From Corticibacter populi (GTDB taxonomy: Bacteria > Pseudomonadota > Gammaproteobacteria > Burkholderiales > Burkholderiaceae_C): a stretch of DNA of 64,000 nucleotides. The notes under the pieces were generated by a model that was given only the letters and a program-made list of their open reading frames with translations, was not told where the DNA came from and ran no database searches. This document shows positions 11,144 through 19,878 of this stretch, piece by piece. How positions within the stretch are numbered: position 1 is the stretch's first letter; every line of letters begins with the position of its first letter. The position numbers were made by a program, and so were the translations under genes. The stretch is from positions 178,414-242,413 of the forward strand of contig NZ_SGWR01000002.1 in the NCBI RefSeq assembly GCF_004217315.1. The letters run 5' to 3'.

Positions 11144-11413
11144 ATGATCGTTTGTGTCTGCCGCCGAGTCTCCGACCGCGAGATCGCCCGTCACGCACGT
11201 GCCGGGATGAACTTTGACGAAATCCAGTTCGAACTCGGCGTCGGTACGCAGTGCGGCAACTGTGAATGCGCGGCGCGCGAGGTGGTGCAGCAATGCTGCG
11301 CAACACAACCGGTCGCGGCCCTGCACAACGAAGCATCATGCCCGAGCCAGCCTGCCATCTATTCGGAAGGGGTCAACTCATGGAGCTCATCGTGTCACTC
11401 GCAACCAGCCTGA
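11144..11413 (+). CDS. bfd: Bacterioferritin-associated ferredoxin (Bfd-like)
   Basis: A small [2Fe-2S] protein of the BFD family. The cluster cysteines are Cys4 and Cys6 (VCVCRRVSD) and Cys37 and Cys40 (GTQCGNCEC). Bfd binds bacterioferritin and reduces its stored ferric iron so that it can be mobilised. The 89-residue reading is about 25 residues longer than E. coli Bfd. The excess C-terminal part overlaps the start of the next small open frame and may be neutral read-through. It is first in the bfd-tonB-exbBD block behind the palindromic promoter, and its bacterioferritin partner gene is at 29.3 kb. Confidence 0.83.
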   Translation: MIVCVCRRVSDREIARHARAGMNFDEIQFELGVGTQCGNCECAAREVVQQCCATQPVAALHNEASCPSQPAIYSEGVNSWSSSCHSQPA

Positions 11414-11460
11414 TGCTTGTACTGGGTTCGCTCTGGTGGATTCTGCGCAAAGGCAAGTGA
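11380..11460 (+). CDS. Putative 26-residue membrane microprotein between bfd and tonB
   Basis: An ATG at 11380 follows a GGAAGGGG ribosome site by seven bases and opens a 26-residue frame. It encodes a single hydrophobic helix (roughly residues 3-20, MELIVSLATSLMLVLGSLWW) ending in a basic tail, ILRKGK. It overlaps the last 34 bases of bfd in another frame, which suggests translational coupling. The positive-inside rule would put the C-terminus in the cytoplasm. No family is recognised. It may assist the TonB-ExbB-ExbD complex encoded directly downstream, or be a chance frame. Confidence 0.5.
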   Translation: MELIVSLATSLMLVLGSLWWILRKGK

Positions 11461-11594
11461 TTCCCGCGCGGTTCTTCGATCTCCTTCTCCGACCTGGCTG
11501 CCAGACCCACACCACACGTTCGCACCCCTTCCTTTCCGCCCCCCGTTTCACGTGATCCTGCCCCGCCGTGCGCGACGGTGGGTTTGCCAGAGCC

Positions 11595-12410
11595 ATGACA
11601 CCGCTTCCCCCTCTTCAGCAGCCCAACCGGCTCTCCAATACTTCCCTGGCCGTGGGAGGCGCTCTGCTGATTCACGTGGCCGCACTCTGGGCCGTCGTGC
11701 ACGTCATGAACCAGGAAACCGAGCCTGCCGAGGTGATTGAACCGGCAGTCATCCTGACCCAGTTGATCGCGCCGCCGGCGCCGGAACCCTTGGCAGCGCC
11801 CGCCGCGGCCCCCGCCGTGCCCGAGCCACCGCCTCCCGTCCCTCCGCCTCCCCCGCCGCCCGAGCCACCGCCACCGGCCCCCAAGCCGCCGCCACCGCCG
11901 AAGCCGACTCCCAAGCCTGTGACCAAACCCAAGCCGGTCACCGAGAGAACGCCAGTGGTTCCGCCCGCGCCGCCGCCGGAGCCGGCCCCCGCGCCCGCAC
12001 CGGTCGAGGCGCCGCCGGCTCCGACACCCGCGCCGGCAGTGGCATCGGCCCCATCCTCGGCCAATATCACCGGTACCGATGCACGCTCGGGGTCGACCAA
12101 CCTGGCCGAAGGCGAGCCGGTCATCCAGCGCGCCGCCTCCAACAGTTCGGCAGCCCTCAACAACACTCCGGTGCCCTACCCGCCCATCAGCCGCCGCATG
12201 CGCGAAGAAGGCCGGGTGGTCTTGCGGGTGCTGGTCAGTGCCAATGGCACTGCCAAGGAGGTGCGCATCCGCACCTCCAGCGGTTATGACCGGCTCGACA
12301 AGGCCGCACAGGAGGCCGTGCTGCGCAACTGGCGCTTCACGCCGACCAAGCGCAACGGCGCGCCGATCGATGACTGGTACGACATCCCGGTCAACTTCAA
12401 GCTGACCTGA
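11595..12410 (+). CDS. tonB: Energy transducer TonB
   Basis: TonB links proton-motive force harvested by ExbB/ExbD in the inner membrane to outer-membrane receptors for iron chelates and heme. The 271-residue protein has one N-terminal membrane anchor (about residues 22-40, GGALLIHVAALWAVVHVM) and a long proline/lysine/alanine-rich periplasmic spacer (about 60-165). The C-terminal TonB domain contains NNTPVPYPPISRRMREEG, AKEVRIRTSSGYDRLDKAA and ending VNFKLT. A GTG at 11568 would add nine residues; the ATG at 11595 is preferred. ExbB follows after 82 bases, ExbD five bases after that. Confidence 0.93.
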   Translation: MTPLPPLQQPNRLSNTSLAVGGALLIHVAALWAVVHVMNQETEPAEVIEPAVILTQLIAPPAPEPLAAPAAAPAVPEPPPPVPPPPPPPEPPPPAPKPPPPPKPTPKPVTKPKPVTERTPVVPPAPPPEPAPAPAPVEAPPAPTPAPAVASAPSSANITGTDARSGSTNLAEGEPVIQRAASNSSAALNNTPVPYPPISRRMREEGRVVLRVLVSANGTAKEVRIRTSSGYDRLDKAAQEAVLRNWRFTPTKRNGAPIDDWYDIPVNFKLT

Positions 12411-12492
12411 CGATGCGTGCCGACCGCCATCCAGCGACCCCGGCGCATCGTCACCCATAGCCTATTTGCTTCAAATCCTCAGAGGAGTCTTC

Positions 12493-13212
12493 ATGGAAAC
12501 GGAATTCGGATTGCTGGGAGCCTGGAACCAGGCCGACGCAGTGGGGCGCACGGTCGCCATTCTGCTGCTGCTGATGTCCCTGGCCACCTGGGTGGTCATC
12601 ATCATCAAGGGCCTGAGCCTCATGCGCTACAAGCGCATGGTCAAGCCCTCCAAGGATTTCTGGCACAGCGAGGACTTGGCAAGCGGCATCCAGAAACTCG
12701 GGAACCAGGCCGACAACCCCTTTCTGATGCTGACGCTGGAAGGCCGCGACGCCGTCAACCACCACCGCAACACGCAGGCGCACCTGCACGACAGCCTGGA
12801 CATCAGCGACTGGATCACCCGCAACCTGCGCTACTGCATCGACGGCTTCACCGCACGGCTGCAGTCGGGCCTGTCGGTCCTGGCGACCGTGGGCTCGATC
12901 GCCCCGTTCGTCGGCCTGTTCGGCACCGTGTGGGGCATCATCCACGCGTTGATGGCCATTGGCGCGAGCGGCCAGGCCACCATGGATACGGTCGCCGGCC
13001 CGATTGGCGAGGCACTGGTGATGACGGCCGCCGGCCTGGCAGTGGCGATTCCGGCCGTGATCGGCTACAACGCCCTGGTGCGCGGCAACAAGTCGCTGCT
13101 GCTGCAGGTCAACGGCTTTGCCCATGATCTGCACGCCTATTACGTGACGGGGGGCCGTGTTGCCCATGGCGGCCAGGAGCCGGCCAAGGTGCTGCCCCTC
13201 AAGAAAGGCTGA
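12493..13212 (+). CDS. exbB: ExbB-type proton channel subunit (MotA/TolQ/ExbB family)
   Basis: The 239-residue inner-membrane protein has three membrane segments: about 20-40 (TVAILLLLMSLATWVVIIIKG), 130-150 (VLATVGSIAPFVGLFGTVWG) and 170-195 (ALVMTAAGLAVAIPAVIGYN). The VGSIAPFVGLFGTVWGI and AAGLAVAIPAVIGYN motifs are diagnostic of the MotA/TolQ/ExbB family. It forms the pentameric channel that with ExbD energises TonB. The ATG at 12493 is chosen because AGAGGAG lies just upstream. It is followed five bases later by exbD, as in a tight operon. Confidence 0.93.
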   Translation: METEFGLLGAWNQADAVGRTVAILLLLMSLATWVVIIIKGLSLMRYKRMVKPSKDFWHSEDLASGIQKLGNQADNPFLMLTLEGRDAVNHHRNTQAHLHDSLDISDWITRNLRYCIDGFTARLQSGLSVLATVGSIAPFVGLFGTVWGIIHALMAIGASGQATMDTVAGPIGEALVMTAAGLAVAIPAVIGYNALVRGNKSLLLQVNGFAHDLHAYYVTGGRVAHGGQEPAKVLPLKKG

Positions 13213-13217
13213 ACGCC

Positions 13218-13811
13218 ATGGCATTTTCCAATCTGGAGCAGGACTCCGATGACGTGATGAGCGAGATCAACATGGTGCCGCTCATCGACATCATGCTGGT
13301 GCTGCTGATCATCTTCATCATCACCGTGCCCGTGATCAAGCATGCGATGAATGTGGAGCTGCCACAAGCCAGCACGGAGCCTGAAAAGGTCGAGCCCGAG
13401 ACCGTCAGCCTGAGCATCGACGCCGAAGGCATCTATTACCTCGACACCACGCCCGTCACCGACGATGAGCTCAAGACCCGGCTGGCCCTCGAAAGCGCCA
13501 AGGACCCGCAGCCGAGCCTGCACATCAGCGGCGACAAGAACGTGCGCTACGAGCGCGTGGCCAAGGCCATGGCCCTGGCCAGCGAGACCGGCCTGAGCAA
13601 GATCGGCTTCATCACCGAGCCCGACGGAGGCGGCGCGAGTGGCGAGGCCCTGGACGGAGCCGGGAATGCAGCCACGGGCGCAGGAGCGCATGACAGGGGC
13701 GAGCGACGCGGCGGCGGCAATCGACGTGGCGGTCGTGGTGACGGTGGTGAAGGTGAAGAACTGCGCCACGAGCGCCGTGGTGCGCCAATGCCCAGCCCCG
13801 GAGGAGCATAA
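13218..13811 (+). CDS. exbD: ExbD-type biopolymer transport protein with an RG-rich C-terminal tail
   Basis: Residues 1-135 are a normal ExbD: a short cytoplasmic start, one membrane helix with the essential aspartate Asp24 (MVPLIDIMLVLLIIFIITVP), and a periplasmic domain ending GLSKIGFITEP. ExbD proteins usually stop about here (near 140 residues). This one continues to residue 197 with a low-complexity tail rich in Gly and Arg (for example RGERRGGGNRRGGRGDGG). The tail would lie in the periplasm. It could be a real extension, or read-through after loss of the original stop. A strong terminator follows. Function of the core is secure, that of the tail is unknown. Confidence 0.9.
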   Translation: MAFSNLEQDSDDVMSEINMVPLIDIMLVLLIIFIITVPVIKHAMNVELPQASTEPEKVEPETVSLSIDAEGIYYLDTTPVTDDELKTRLALESAKDPQPSLHISGDKNVRYERVAKAMALASETGLSKIGFITEPDGGGASGEALDGAGNAATGAGAHDRGERRGGGNRRGGRGDGGEGEELRHERRGAPMPSPGGA

Positions 13812-13863
13812 AGCGCCATTCTTCGGCTGGCGCGCGCCAATTGGCGCGTTTCAACTGACGCAC

Positions 13864-13894
13864 AAAGGCCTGGCATCATCTGCCAGGCCTTTTT
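13864..13894 (+). terminator. Intrinsic terminator after exbD
   Basis: A perfect 12-bp inverted repeat (AAAGGCCTGGCA / TGCCAGGCCTTT) with a five-base loop, ending in TTTTT. It closes the tonB-exbBD unit and faces the convergent pyrD gene. Confidence 0.85.
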
Positions 13895-13965
13895 CATGTC
13901 CGGCTACCGCACGCGTGCGCAGCGCACATGCTGCCCAAGCGAAGGCCGGTCAGCCACTGCCTTGA

Positions 13966-15045
13966 TCACACCTCGGTCTCGGCCAGACGCACCTGCGCCG
14001 CATGGTCCTTGAGTGCGGCCGCCACCTGCGGCACCAGCGCCGGCCCCTGGAAGATCAGCCCACTGTAGAGCTGCACCAGGTCGGCACCAGCCTCGAGTTT
14101 CTCGACCGCATCCTCGGCGTCCAGAATGCCGCCGACACCAATGATAGGGAAGCCCGGTCCAAGCTCCTTGCGCAGGCGGCGGATCACATGCTTGCTGGAC
14201 TTGCGCACCGGCGAGCCACTGACGCCGCCCTGCTCCTTGCCATGCGCGAAGGCCTCCACGGCGCTGTGGTCCACAGTGGTGTTGGTGGCAATCACGCCAT
14301 CGACGCCATGGCGCTGCAAAGTGGCAGCGATCAGGCCGATCTCGGTGGCATCGAGGTCCGGCGCGATCTTCAGGAACAGCGGCTTGTGCGGATGCTCGCG
14401 CTTGAGTTCCTCGCGCTCTTGCACCAGCGCCCCCAACAGCGCATCGAGCGCGGTATCCGACTGCAGGTCGCGCAGGTTCTTGGTGTTGGGCGAGCTGATG
14501 TTGACGGTGACATAGTCGGCAAACGGATACACGCCGCGCAGGCCGGCGAGGTAGTCCTCGGCCGCCCGTTCCATCGGCGTAGCGGCATTCTTGCCGATGT
14601 TCAGCCCCAGTTGCAACGGATGCTGCGGATCATTGCGCACCCGCGACCTGCGCACATTGCGCACAAAGGTCTCCAGGCCCTGGTTGTTGAAGCCCATCCG
14701 GTTGATCACGGCATTGGCCTCGCGGATGCGGAACATGCGCGGCTTGGGATTGCCCGGCTGCGCCAGCGGCGTCACCGTGCCCACCTCCACGAAGCCAAAA
14801 CCCATGGCCGCCAGCCCGTCGATGCAGCGCGCATTCTTGTCGAGCCCCGCCGCCAGTCCGACCCGGTTGGCAAAACGCAGGCCGGCCAGTTCGATGGGGT
14901 CGTCGATGCGTGGCTGGGCATAGAGCTTCTGCAGCCAGCGGCTGGACTGGGAGCGCTTGAGCCAGTCCAGCATCAGATCGTGGGCGTTCTCGGCATCCAG
15001 TGCGAACAAAAAAGGACGGATCAAGGGATAGAGATTCAAGGACAT
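13966..15045 (-). CDS. pyrD: Dihydroorotate dehydrogenase (quinone), class 2
   Basis: PyrD oxidises dihydroorotate to orotate in pyrimidine synthesis and passes electrons through FMN to the quinone pool at the inner membrane. The 359-residue protein starts with the amphipathic membrane-associating helix of class 2 enzymes ([19 protein letters not shown]). It shows the FMN/catalytic motifs [32 protein letters not shown] (with the class 2 catalytic Ser) and [12 protein letters not shown]. The frame remains open far upstream to 15927, antisense to rpiA; the ATG at 15045 fits the family start. It is divergent from rpiA over a 213-base gap. Confidence 0.96.
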   Translation of the reverse strand: MSLNLYPLIRPFLFALDAENAHDLMLDWLKRSQSSRWLQKLYAQPRIDDPIELAGLRFANRVGLAAGLDKNARCIDGLAAMGFGFVEVGTVTPLAQPGNPKPRMFRIREANAVINRMGFNNQGLETFVRNVRRSRVRNDPQHPLQLGLNIGKNAATPMERAAEDYLAGLRGVYPFADYVTVNISSPNTKNLRDLQSDTALDALLGALVQEREELKREHPHKPLFLKIAPDLDATEIGLIAATLQRHGVDGVIATNTTVDHSAVEAFAHGKEQGGVSGSPVRKSSKHVIRRLRKELGPGFPIIGVGGILDAEDAVEKLEAGADLVQLYSGLIFQGPALVPQVAAALKDHAAQVRLAETEV

Positions 15046-15258
15046 GGCGATAATCCGTGTATTGGGAACGGCTGGTCCATGGCGTTTTTCACCCATGAGC
15101 CCCACCGCCCCGAAAAACAGCGCACAGCCTCGCCACGCGCCACAGGCAGGCTGCCAGTGCAACTTGGAATCATAAAGCAGCCAGGACCACTGGAGATGAC
15201 CATTCGGCTGCGAACAGCAGGCTTCATGTTCTCGGAACCGCACAAACCCGCCAACACC

Positions 15259-15936
15259 ATGGATCCCAACACCCTCAAACAGCGCGTCGGCCAGGCTGCC
15301 CTCGACTACATCCAGCCCGACAGCATTCTCGGGGTCGGCACCGGCTCGACCGTCAACAAGCTCATCGAGGCCCTCGGGCAGGCCGCCATCCCGCTGCGCG
15401 GCGCGGTCTCCAGTTCCGAGGCCACCAGCGCCCTGCTGCGGAAAATCGGCGTGGCGGTGCTGGCCGCCGAGGAGGTCGATGGCCTGGACGTCTACATCGA
15501 TGGCGCCGACGAGATCGACGCCAGCGGCTGCATGATCAAAGGGGGTGGCGCGGCGCTCACGCGCGAGAAGATCGTCGCCGATCTGGCCCGCCAGTTCGTC
15601 TGCATCGCCGACATCAGCAAGCAGGTCGAGGTCCTCGGCAGCTTTCCGCTGCCAGTCGAGGTCATCCCGATGGCCGCCGCCCAGTTGGCCCGCCGTTTCG
15701 CCGCCATGGGCGCTCAGGCGCGCCTGCGGCGCCAGGCTGACGGCCAGCCGCTGCGCACCGACAACGGCCAGCACATCCTCGATGTCACCGGCCTGCATAT
15801 CGACGAGCCACTGCGTCTGGAACTGGAAATCTCGGCCTGGCCCGGCGTCGTCACCGTGGGCATTTTTGCCCGCAACAAGGCCAGCGTGTGCCTGCTGGGC
15901 GGCCCGGACGGCGTCGCCACGCTGCATTTCAGCTGA
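15259..15936 (+). CDS. rpiA: Ribose-5-phosphate isomerase A
   Basis: RpiA interconverts ribose 5-phosphate and ribulose 5-phosphate in the non-oxidative pentose phosphate pathway. The 225-residue protein has the phosphate loop [15 protein letters not shown], the substrate motif [11 protein letters not shown] with catalytic Asp residues, [12 protein letters not shown] with the catalytic Glu/Lys, and the C-terminal [14 protein letters not shown] segment. The length is standard (about 220). The ATG at 15259 is chosen because residues upstream of it are antisense to pyrD and lack similarity. Divergent from pyrD. Confidence 0.96.
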   Translation: MDPNTLKQRVGQAALDYIQPDSILGVGTGSTVNKLIEALGQAAIPLRGAVSSSEATSALLRKIGVAVLAAEEVDGLDVYIDGADEIDASGCMIKGGGAALTREKIVADLARQFVCIADISKQVEVLGSFPLPVEVIPMAAAQLARRFAAMGAQARLRRQADGQPLRTDNGQHILDVTGLHIDEPLRLELEISAWPGVVTVGIFARNKASVCLLGGPDGVATLHFS

Positions 15937-16154
15937 CCCCTGCCTTCATCCTTGCCTGTCCCCGTCTGGTTCATCGCAGGTTGGGCGTGCAAGGGCGGGC
16001 AAGACCTTCCGCTGGTTCCGTCTTGCGCGGCATGCGAAAATAGCGCCCCTCGGCCGCACGCGCGAGCTGTGCGACCTGCTCGAACGGAGCGAACACCCCA
16101 TCACCCCCCGCCTGGCACCCTGCGTGTCAAGGCCCAGAATTTGCGAGAAACACC

Positions 16155-17259
16155 ATGGAAGCAGAACGCCTGAACCAGATCGAAGCCAACCTGAAGGACC
16201 TGAGCGCGCGCAGCCAGGACCTACGGAGGTATCTTTGACTTCGATGCCAAATTCGAACGCCTGAGAACCGTCAACGCCTCACTCGAAGACCCGACGGTCT
16301 GGAACGACCCGAAGAAGGCCCAGGAATTGGGCAAGGAAAAGAAACTGCTCGATGGCGTGGTGCTCACGCTCGAACGCCTGGCGCAGGAGTTGGCCGACAA
16401 TGCCGAGCTCTTCGAGATGGCCAGGGAGGAAGGGGACGACAGCAGCCTCGAAGCCATCGAGGCCTCGGTGAACGAACTCAAGCCCGATGTGGAGGACCTG
16501 GAGTTCCGCCGCATGTTCAACCAGGAGGCCGATCCGCTCAACTGCTTCATCGACATCCAGGCCGGCGCCGGCGGCACCGAGGCCAACGACTGGGCCAGCA
16601 TGCTGCTGCGCCAATACCTGAAGTACGCCGAGCGCAAAGGCTTCAAGACCACCATCGAGGACGAAACCCCGGGCGACGTGGCCGGCATCAAGAGTGCCAC
16701 CATCAAGGTCGAGGGCGAGTATGCCTACGGCCTGCTGCGCACCGAGACCGGCGTGCACCGCCTGGTGCGCAAGAGCCCGTTCGACTCGTCCGGCGGGCGC
16801 CACACCAGCTTTGCCTCGCTGTTCGTCTACCCGGAGATCGACGACTCCATCGAGATCAACATCAACCCGTCCGACGTACGCACCGACACCTACCGTGCCA
16901 GCGGCGCCGGCGGCCAGCACATCAACAAGACCGATTCGGCCGTGCGCCTGACGCACATCCCCACCGGCATCGTCGTGCAGTGCCAGGATGGTCGCAGCCA
17001 GCACAGCAACCGCGACGTGGCCTGGCAGCGGCTGCGCTCCAAGCTGTACGACTTCGAGATGCGCAAGCGCCAGGAAAGCCAGCAAGCACTGGAAGATACC
17101 AAGACCGACGTCGGCTGGGGCCACCAGATCCGCAGCTACGTGCTGGACAACAGCCGCATCAAGGATTTGCGCACCAACGTGGAGATATCCAACACGCAAA
17201 AGGTGCTCGACGGCGATCTGGACCCGTTCATCGAAGCCTCACTGAAGCAAGGCGTGTAA
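16155..17259 (+). CDS. prfB: Peptide chain release factor 2, expressed by programmed +1 frameshift
   Basis: RF2 recognises UGA and UAA stop codons and triggers peptide release. Translation starts at ATG 16155 and meets an in-frame TGA as codon 28 (16236-16238). After a +1 shift the frame continues from GAC 16237 to 17259, giving about 367 residues. The catalytic GGQ lies in [17 protein letters not shown]. The stop-codon recognition region and the C-terminal ending [13 protein letters not shown] are typical. Frameshifting lets RF2 autoregulate: low RF2 stalls at UGA and favours the shift. It is convergent with the acyl-CoA ligase gene, 85 bases apart. Confidence 0.97.
16222..16240 (+). promoter_or_regulatory. 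Programmed +1 ribosomal frameshift site in prfB
   Basis: The site reads ACGGAGGTATCTTTGAC: a Shine-Dalgarno-like GGAGG, then the slippery CTT codon directly followed by TGA and C. UGAC is the weakest stop context. This is the canonical arrangement of bacterial prfB genes. Confidence 0.95.
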
Positions 17260-17344
17260 CGGCCGTGCGCCCCGGTGCGGCGCCGCCCTTGCCTCTGGAC
17301 GAGCGGGGCCGCAGCAAGCTAATCCCCCGATCCGGCGGCAGGCA

Positions 17345-19054
17345 TCACCGCAGCTCACGCCGCAGGATCTTGCCGACGGTGTTCTTCGGCAGTTCGCTGC
17401 GGAACTCAATGAACTTGGGCCGCTTGTAGCCCGTCAGGTGGTTCTTCGCATGGGCACGCACGGCCGCCTCGTCGAGTGCCTCATCCTTCTTCACGATCAC
17501 CAGCTTGATGGCCTCGCCGGTCGCCTCGTCCGGCACGCCCACCACCGCGCATTCGCGCACGCCCGACAGGTGGCCGATCACGTCCTCGACCTCATTCGGA
17601 TAGACGTTGAAGCCGCTGACCAGCACCATGTCCTTCTTGCGGTCGACGATGCGGAAATAGCCGCGCTCGTCCATCACGCCGATGTCGCCGGTGCGGAAGT
17701 AGCCATCAGCCGTCATCACCGCCGCCGTCTCCTCCGGCCGCTGCCAATAGCCGGCCATCAACTGCGGCCCCTTGATCGCAATCTCGCCCGGCTCGCCGGT
17801 CGGCACTGGACGGCCGTCATCGTCCACGCATCGCACCCAGGTGCTGGACATCGGCAGACCGATGGTACCGGTGAAAGCCTGGGAGGTGACCGGGTTGCAG
17901 GTCACCGACGGGCTGGCCTCCGACAGGCCGTAGCCCTCGCAGATCGCGCAGCCAGTGCGCGCCAGCCACTGCTGCGCCACCACCTGCTGCACCGCGGTGC
18001 CCCCGCCGCCCGAGATGCGCAGATGTCGCCAGTCCACGGTGTCGAACTTCGGGTGGTGCAGCAACGCATTGAACAGCGTGTTGACGGCCGGGAAGGTGTG
18101 GACCCGGTGGCGGCGCAATTCCTTGAGCGTGGCATCGAGATCGCGCGGATTGGGAATCAGCACGGCCTTGCCGCCATTGCGCATGGACATCATCATGCCC
18201 ACCGTGAAGCCGAAGATGTGATAGAGCGGCAGGGCGCACACGCTGGTGACCTGTTCGCCCTCCGGGATGCTCAGCACGGCGGGCTTGTTCCAGGCTTCCG
18301 ACTGCAATGCATTGGCGATCACGTTGCCATGCGTGAGCATGGCCCCTTTGCTGATGCCGGTGGTGCCACCGGTGTACTGCAGCAGCGCCAGATCGGCATG
18401 GCCCAGTGCCGGCGTCAGCAAGGGCAGATTGAAGCCGCGCCGCAAGGCTTCATTGAAGCGCACCGCACCCGGCAATGCGTATGCCGGCACGGCCTTGCTG
18501 CGATGGCGCAGCACCCAGTTGACGAGCGGGCCCCGCAGCACGCCGAGCAGATCCCCAACCGAGGCGAGCACCACGTGCTCGACGGCGGTTTCGCCAATGC
18601 ATTGCTGCAGGGTGTCGGCAAAGTTCTCCAATACCACGATGGCCTTGGCGCCCGCATCCTGCAGCTGATGCTGCAGCTCGCGCACCGTATAGAGCGGATT
18701 GACATTCACCAGAACCAGGCCGGCGCGCATCACCGCCGCGGCGGCAATCGGGTACTGGATGATGTTGGGCAGCATGACGGCCACACGCTCGCCCTTTTGC
18801 AGGCCGAGGGACTGCAGGTAGGCCGCCAGCCGGCCGCTGAGGCGTTCGATGCTGGCATAGCTGAAGTCCTGCCCCATGAAGCTGAAGGCCGTGCGACTGC
18901 CGTAGCGATCGAAAGCGTCGTCCAGCAGCTCGGCCAGTGAATCGTACTCGTTCGGGTCGATGTCGGCAGGCACTCCGGCCGGATAAGCGGCCAGCCAGGG
19001 ACGCTCCTCGGCCGGTTCGGGTACAGGGTGTGGCATGGTTGACGTGCGGTTCAT
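17345..19054 (-). CDS. fadD: Long-chain fatty acid-CoA ligase (FadD-like)
   Basis: This enzyme activates fatty acids to acyl-CoA with ATP before beta-oxidation. The 569-residue protein has the AMP-binding P-loop LLQYTGGTTGISKGAMLTH, the adenylate motif CEGYGLSEASPSV, GYFRTGDIG and the FACS-type hinge RKKDMVLVSGFNVYPNEVE, all in normal order. The C-terminal catalytic Lys is in LPKNTVGKILRRELR. The start at 19054 follows AGGAG and avoids 12 unsupported upstream residues. A MaoC hydratase gene lies upstream on the same strand, so both may serve fatty acid or polyhydroxyalkanoate metabolism. Chain-length preference is not visible. Confidence 0.92.
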   Translation of the reverse strand: MNRTSTMPHPVPEPAEERPWLAAYPAGVPADIDPNEYDSLAELLDDAFDRYGSRTAFSFMGQDFSYASIERLSGRLAAYLQSLGLQKGERVAVMLPNIIQYPIAAAAVMRAGLVLVNVNPLYTVRELQHQLQDAGAKAIVVLENFADTLQQCIGETAVEHVVLASVGDLLGVLRGPLVNWVLRHRSKAVPAYALPGAVRFNEALRRGFNLPLLTPALGHADLALLQYTGGTTGISKGAMLTHGNVIANALQSEAWNKPAVLSIPEGEQVTSVCALPLYHIFGFTVGMMMSMRNGGKAVLIPNPRDLDATLKELRRHRVHTFPAVNTLFNALLHHPKFDTVDWRHLRISGGGGTAVQQVVAQQWLARTGCAICEGYGLSEASPSVTCNPVTSQAFTGTIGLPMSSTWVRCVDDDGRPVPTGEPGEIAIKGPQLMAGYWQRPEETAAVMTADGYFRTGDIGVMDERGYFRIVDRKKDMVLVSGFNVYPNEVEDVIGHLSGVRECAVVGVPDEATGEAIKLVIVKKDEALDEAAVRAHAKNHLTGYKRPKFIEFRSELPKNTVGKILRRELR

Positions 19055-19143
19055 GGGTATCGGCTCCTGGCATGCATGATTCTGGTGCATGCGATGGACG
19101 GATACTACTTGCGATCCACCACGCCAATCAAAGGAAGCATGAA

Positions 19144-19176
19144 GGTATTGATAAACGATACCAACAGGCAGTATCG
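19144..19176 (-). promoter_or_regulatory. Overlapping inverted repeats upstream of the acyl-CoA ligase gene
   Basis: Two palindromes share the same bases: GGTAT (19144-19148) with ATACC (19158-19162), and CGATAC (19156-19161) with GTATCG (19171-19176). They lie about 90-120 bases before the ligase start in otherwise unstructured DNA. TetR-type regulators of fatty acid genes bind sites of this form, but the sequence does not match a consensus I know. Confidence 0.35.
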
Positions 19177-19235
19177 ACGCACGTTCCTACCATTATCAGT
19201 TCTTCAGGACAGGACTCAGCCGGCAGATGCCAGCC

Positions 19236-19697
19236 TCACGCTCCACCATACACGCGCGAAATCGTCTCAGCCACGCACACCGGTTTTTCCTGCCCCTCGC
19301 GCTCCATCGTCACCTGCCAGACCATCTGCAGGCCCTGGTCGTCCAGCGCTTGCGTCTCCAGCAGGCGCAGGCGCGCCCGCAAGCGGCTGCCCACCGGCAC
19401 CGGTGCCGTGAAGCGCACTTTGTTGAGCCCATAGTTGAGGCCCATCTTCACGCCCTGTATCGTCAACGAACGGTCCATCAGGCCGGCCAGCAGCGACAGC
19501 GTCAGGAAACCATGCGCGACCGTGGCGCCGAACGGGCCATGCGCGGCGCGCTCTGGATCGACATGGATCCACTGGTGGTCACCGGTGGCCTCGGCAAACA
19601 AATTGATCTGCTGCTGGGTGATGGCAAGCCAGTCGGTCACCAACACTTCCTGGCCTTGGAGCGCCGCCAGCTCGGCATAACTGTGGAAGGTTTTCAT
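19236..19697 (-). CDS. MaoC-family (R)-specific enoyl-CoA hydratase-like protein
   Basis: The 153-residue protein is a single hotdog-fold MaoC dehydratase. The catalytic Asp/His pair is in FAEATGDHQWIHVDPERA, and it is followed by GPFGATVAHGFLTLSLLAG, the family signature. Such enzymes hydrate trans-2-enoyl-CoA to (R)-3-hydroxyacyl-CoA, linking beta-oxidation to polyhydroxyalkanoate synthesis; other members act on different enoyl thioesters. The start at 19697 is the ATG at MKTFHSYAEL, matching the usual N-terminus. It is divergent from the acyltransferase gene and upstream of the acyl-CoA ligase on the same strand. Confidence 0.88.
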   Translation of the reverse strand: MKTFHSYAELAALQGQEVLVTDWLAITQQQINLFAEATGDHQWIHVDPERAAHGPFGATVAHGFLTLSLLAGLMDRSLTIQGVKMGLNYGLNKVRFTAPVPVGSRLRARLRLLETQALDDQGLQMVWQVTMEREGQEKPVCVAETISRVYGGA

Positions 19698-19878
19698 GCC
19701 ATAGAATGTAGCGGTGCCGCGCACGGACCGGCTGTCGGGCCTGCGACAGCCGGCGCAAAGGGAGCGTCATGTCATGAAGACGTCACGCGGCCAGGCAACA
19801 CTGGCGGACAATCGTTCTCCCATCGGCACGCAGGCAGAATCGGCCGGCATCAGGCCACCGGCTTCCGGAGTCCTCACT

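Noticed and set aside
11373-12458. Long minus-strand frame rich in Gly/Arg opposite tonB
   Set aside because: It is the antisense translation of the proline-rich TonB spacer; no start signal and no family similarity.
12460-12480. tRNA-like TTCAAATCCTC before exbB
   Set aside because: The matching acceptor and anticodon arms are missing; the segment is only the leader with the AGAGGAG ribosome site.
13833-13848. Perfect palindrome CGCGCCAATTGGCGCG downstream of exbD
   Set aside because: It lacks a T tract and lies just before a much better terminator. A 16-bp GC-rich palindrome is not rare enough here to call an operator.
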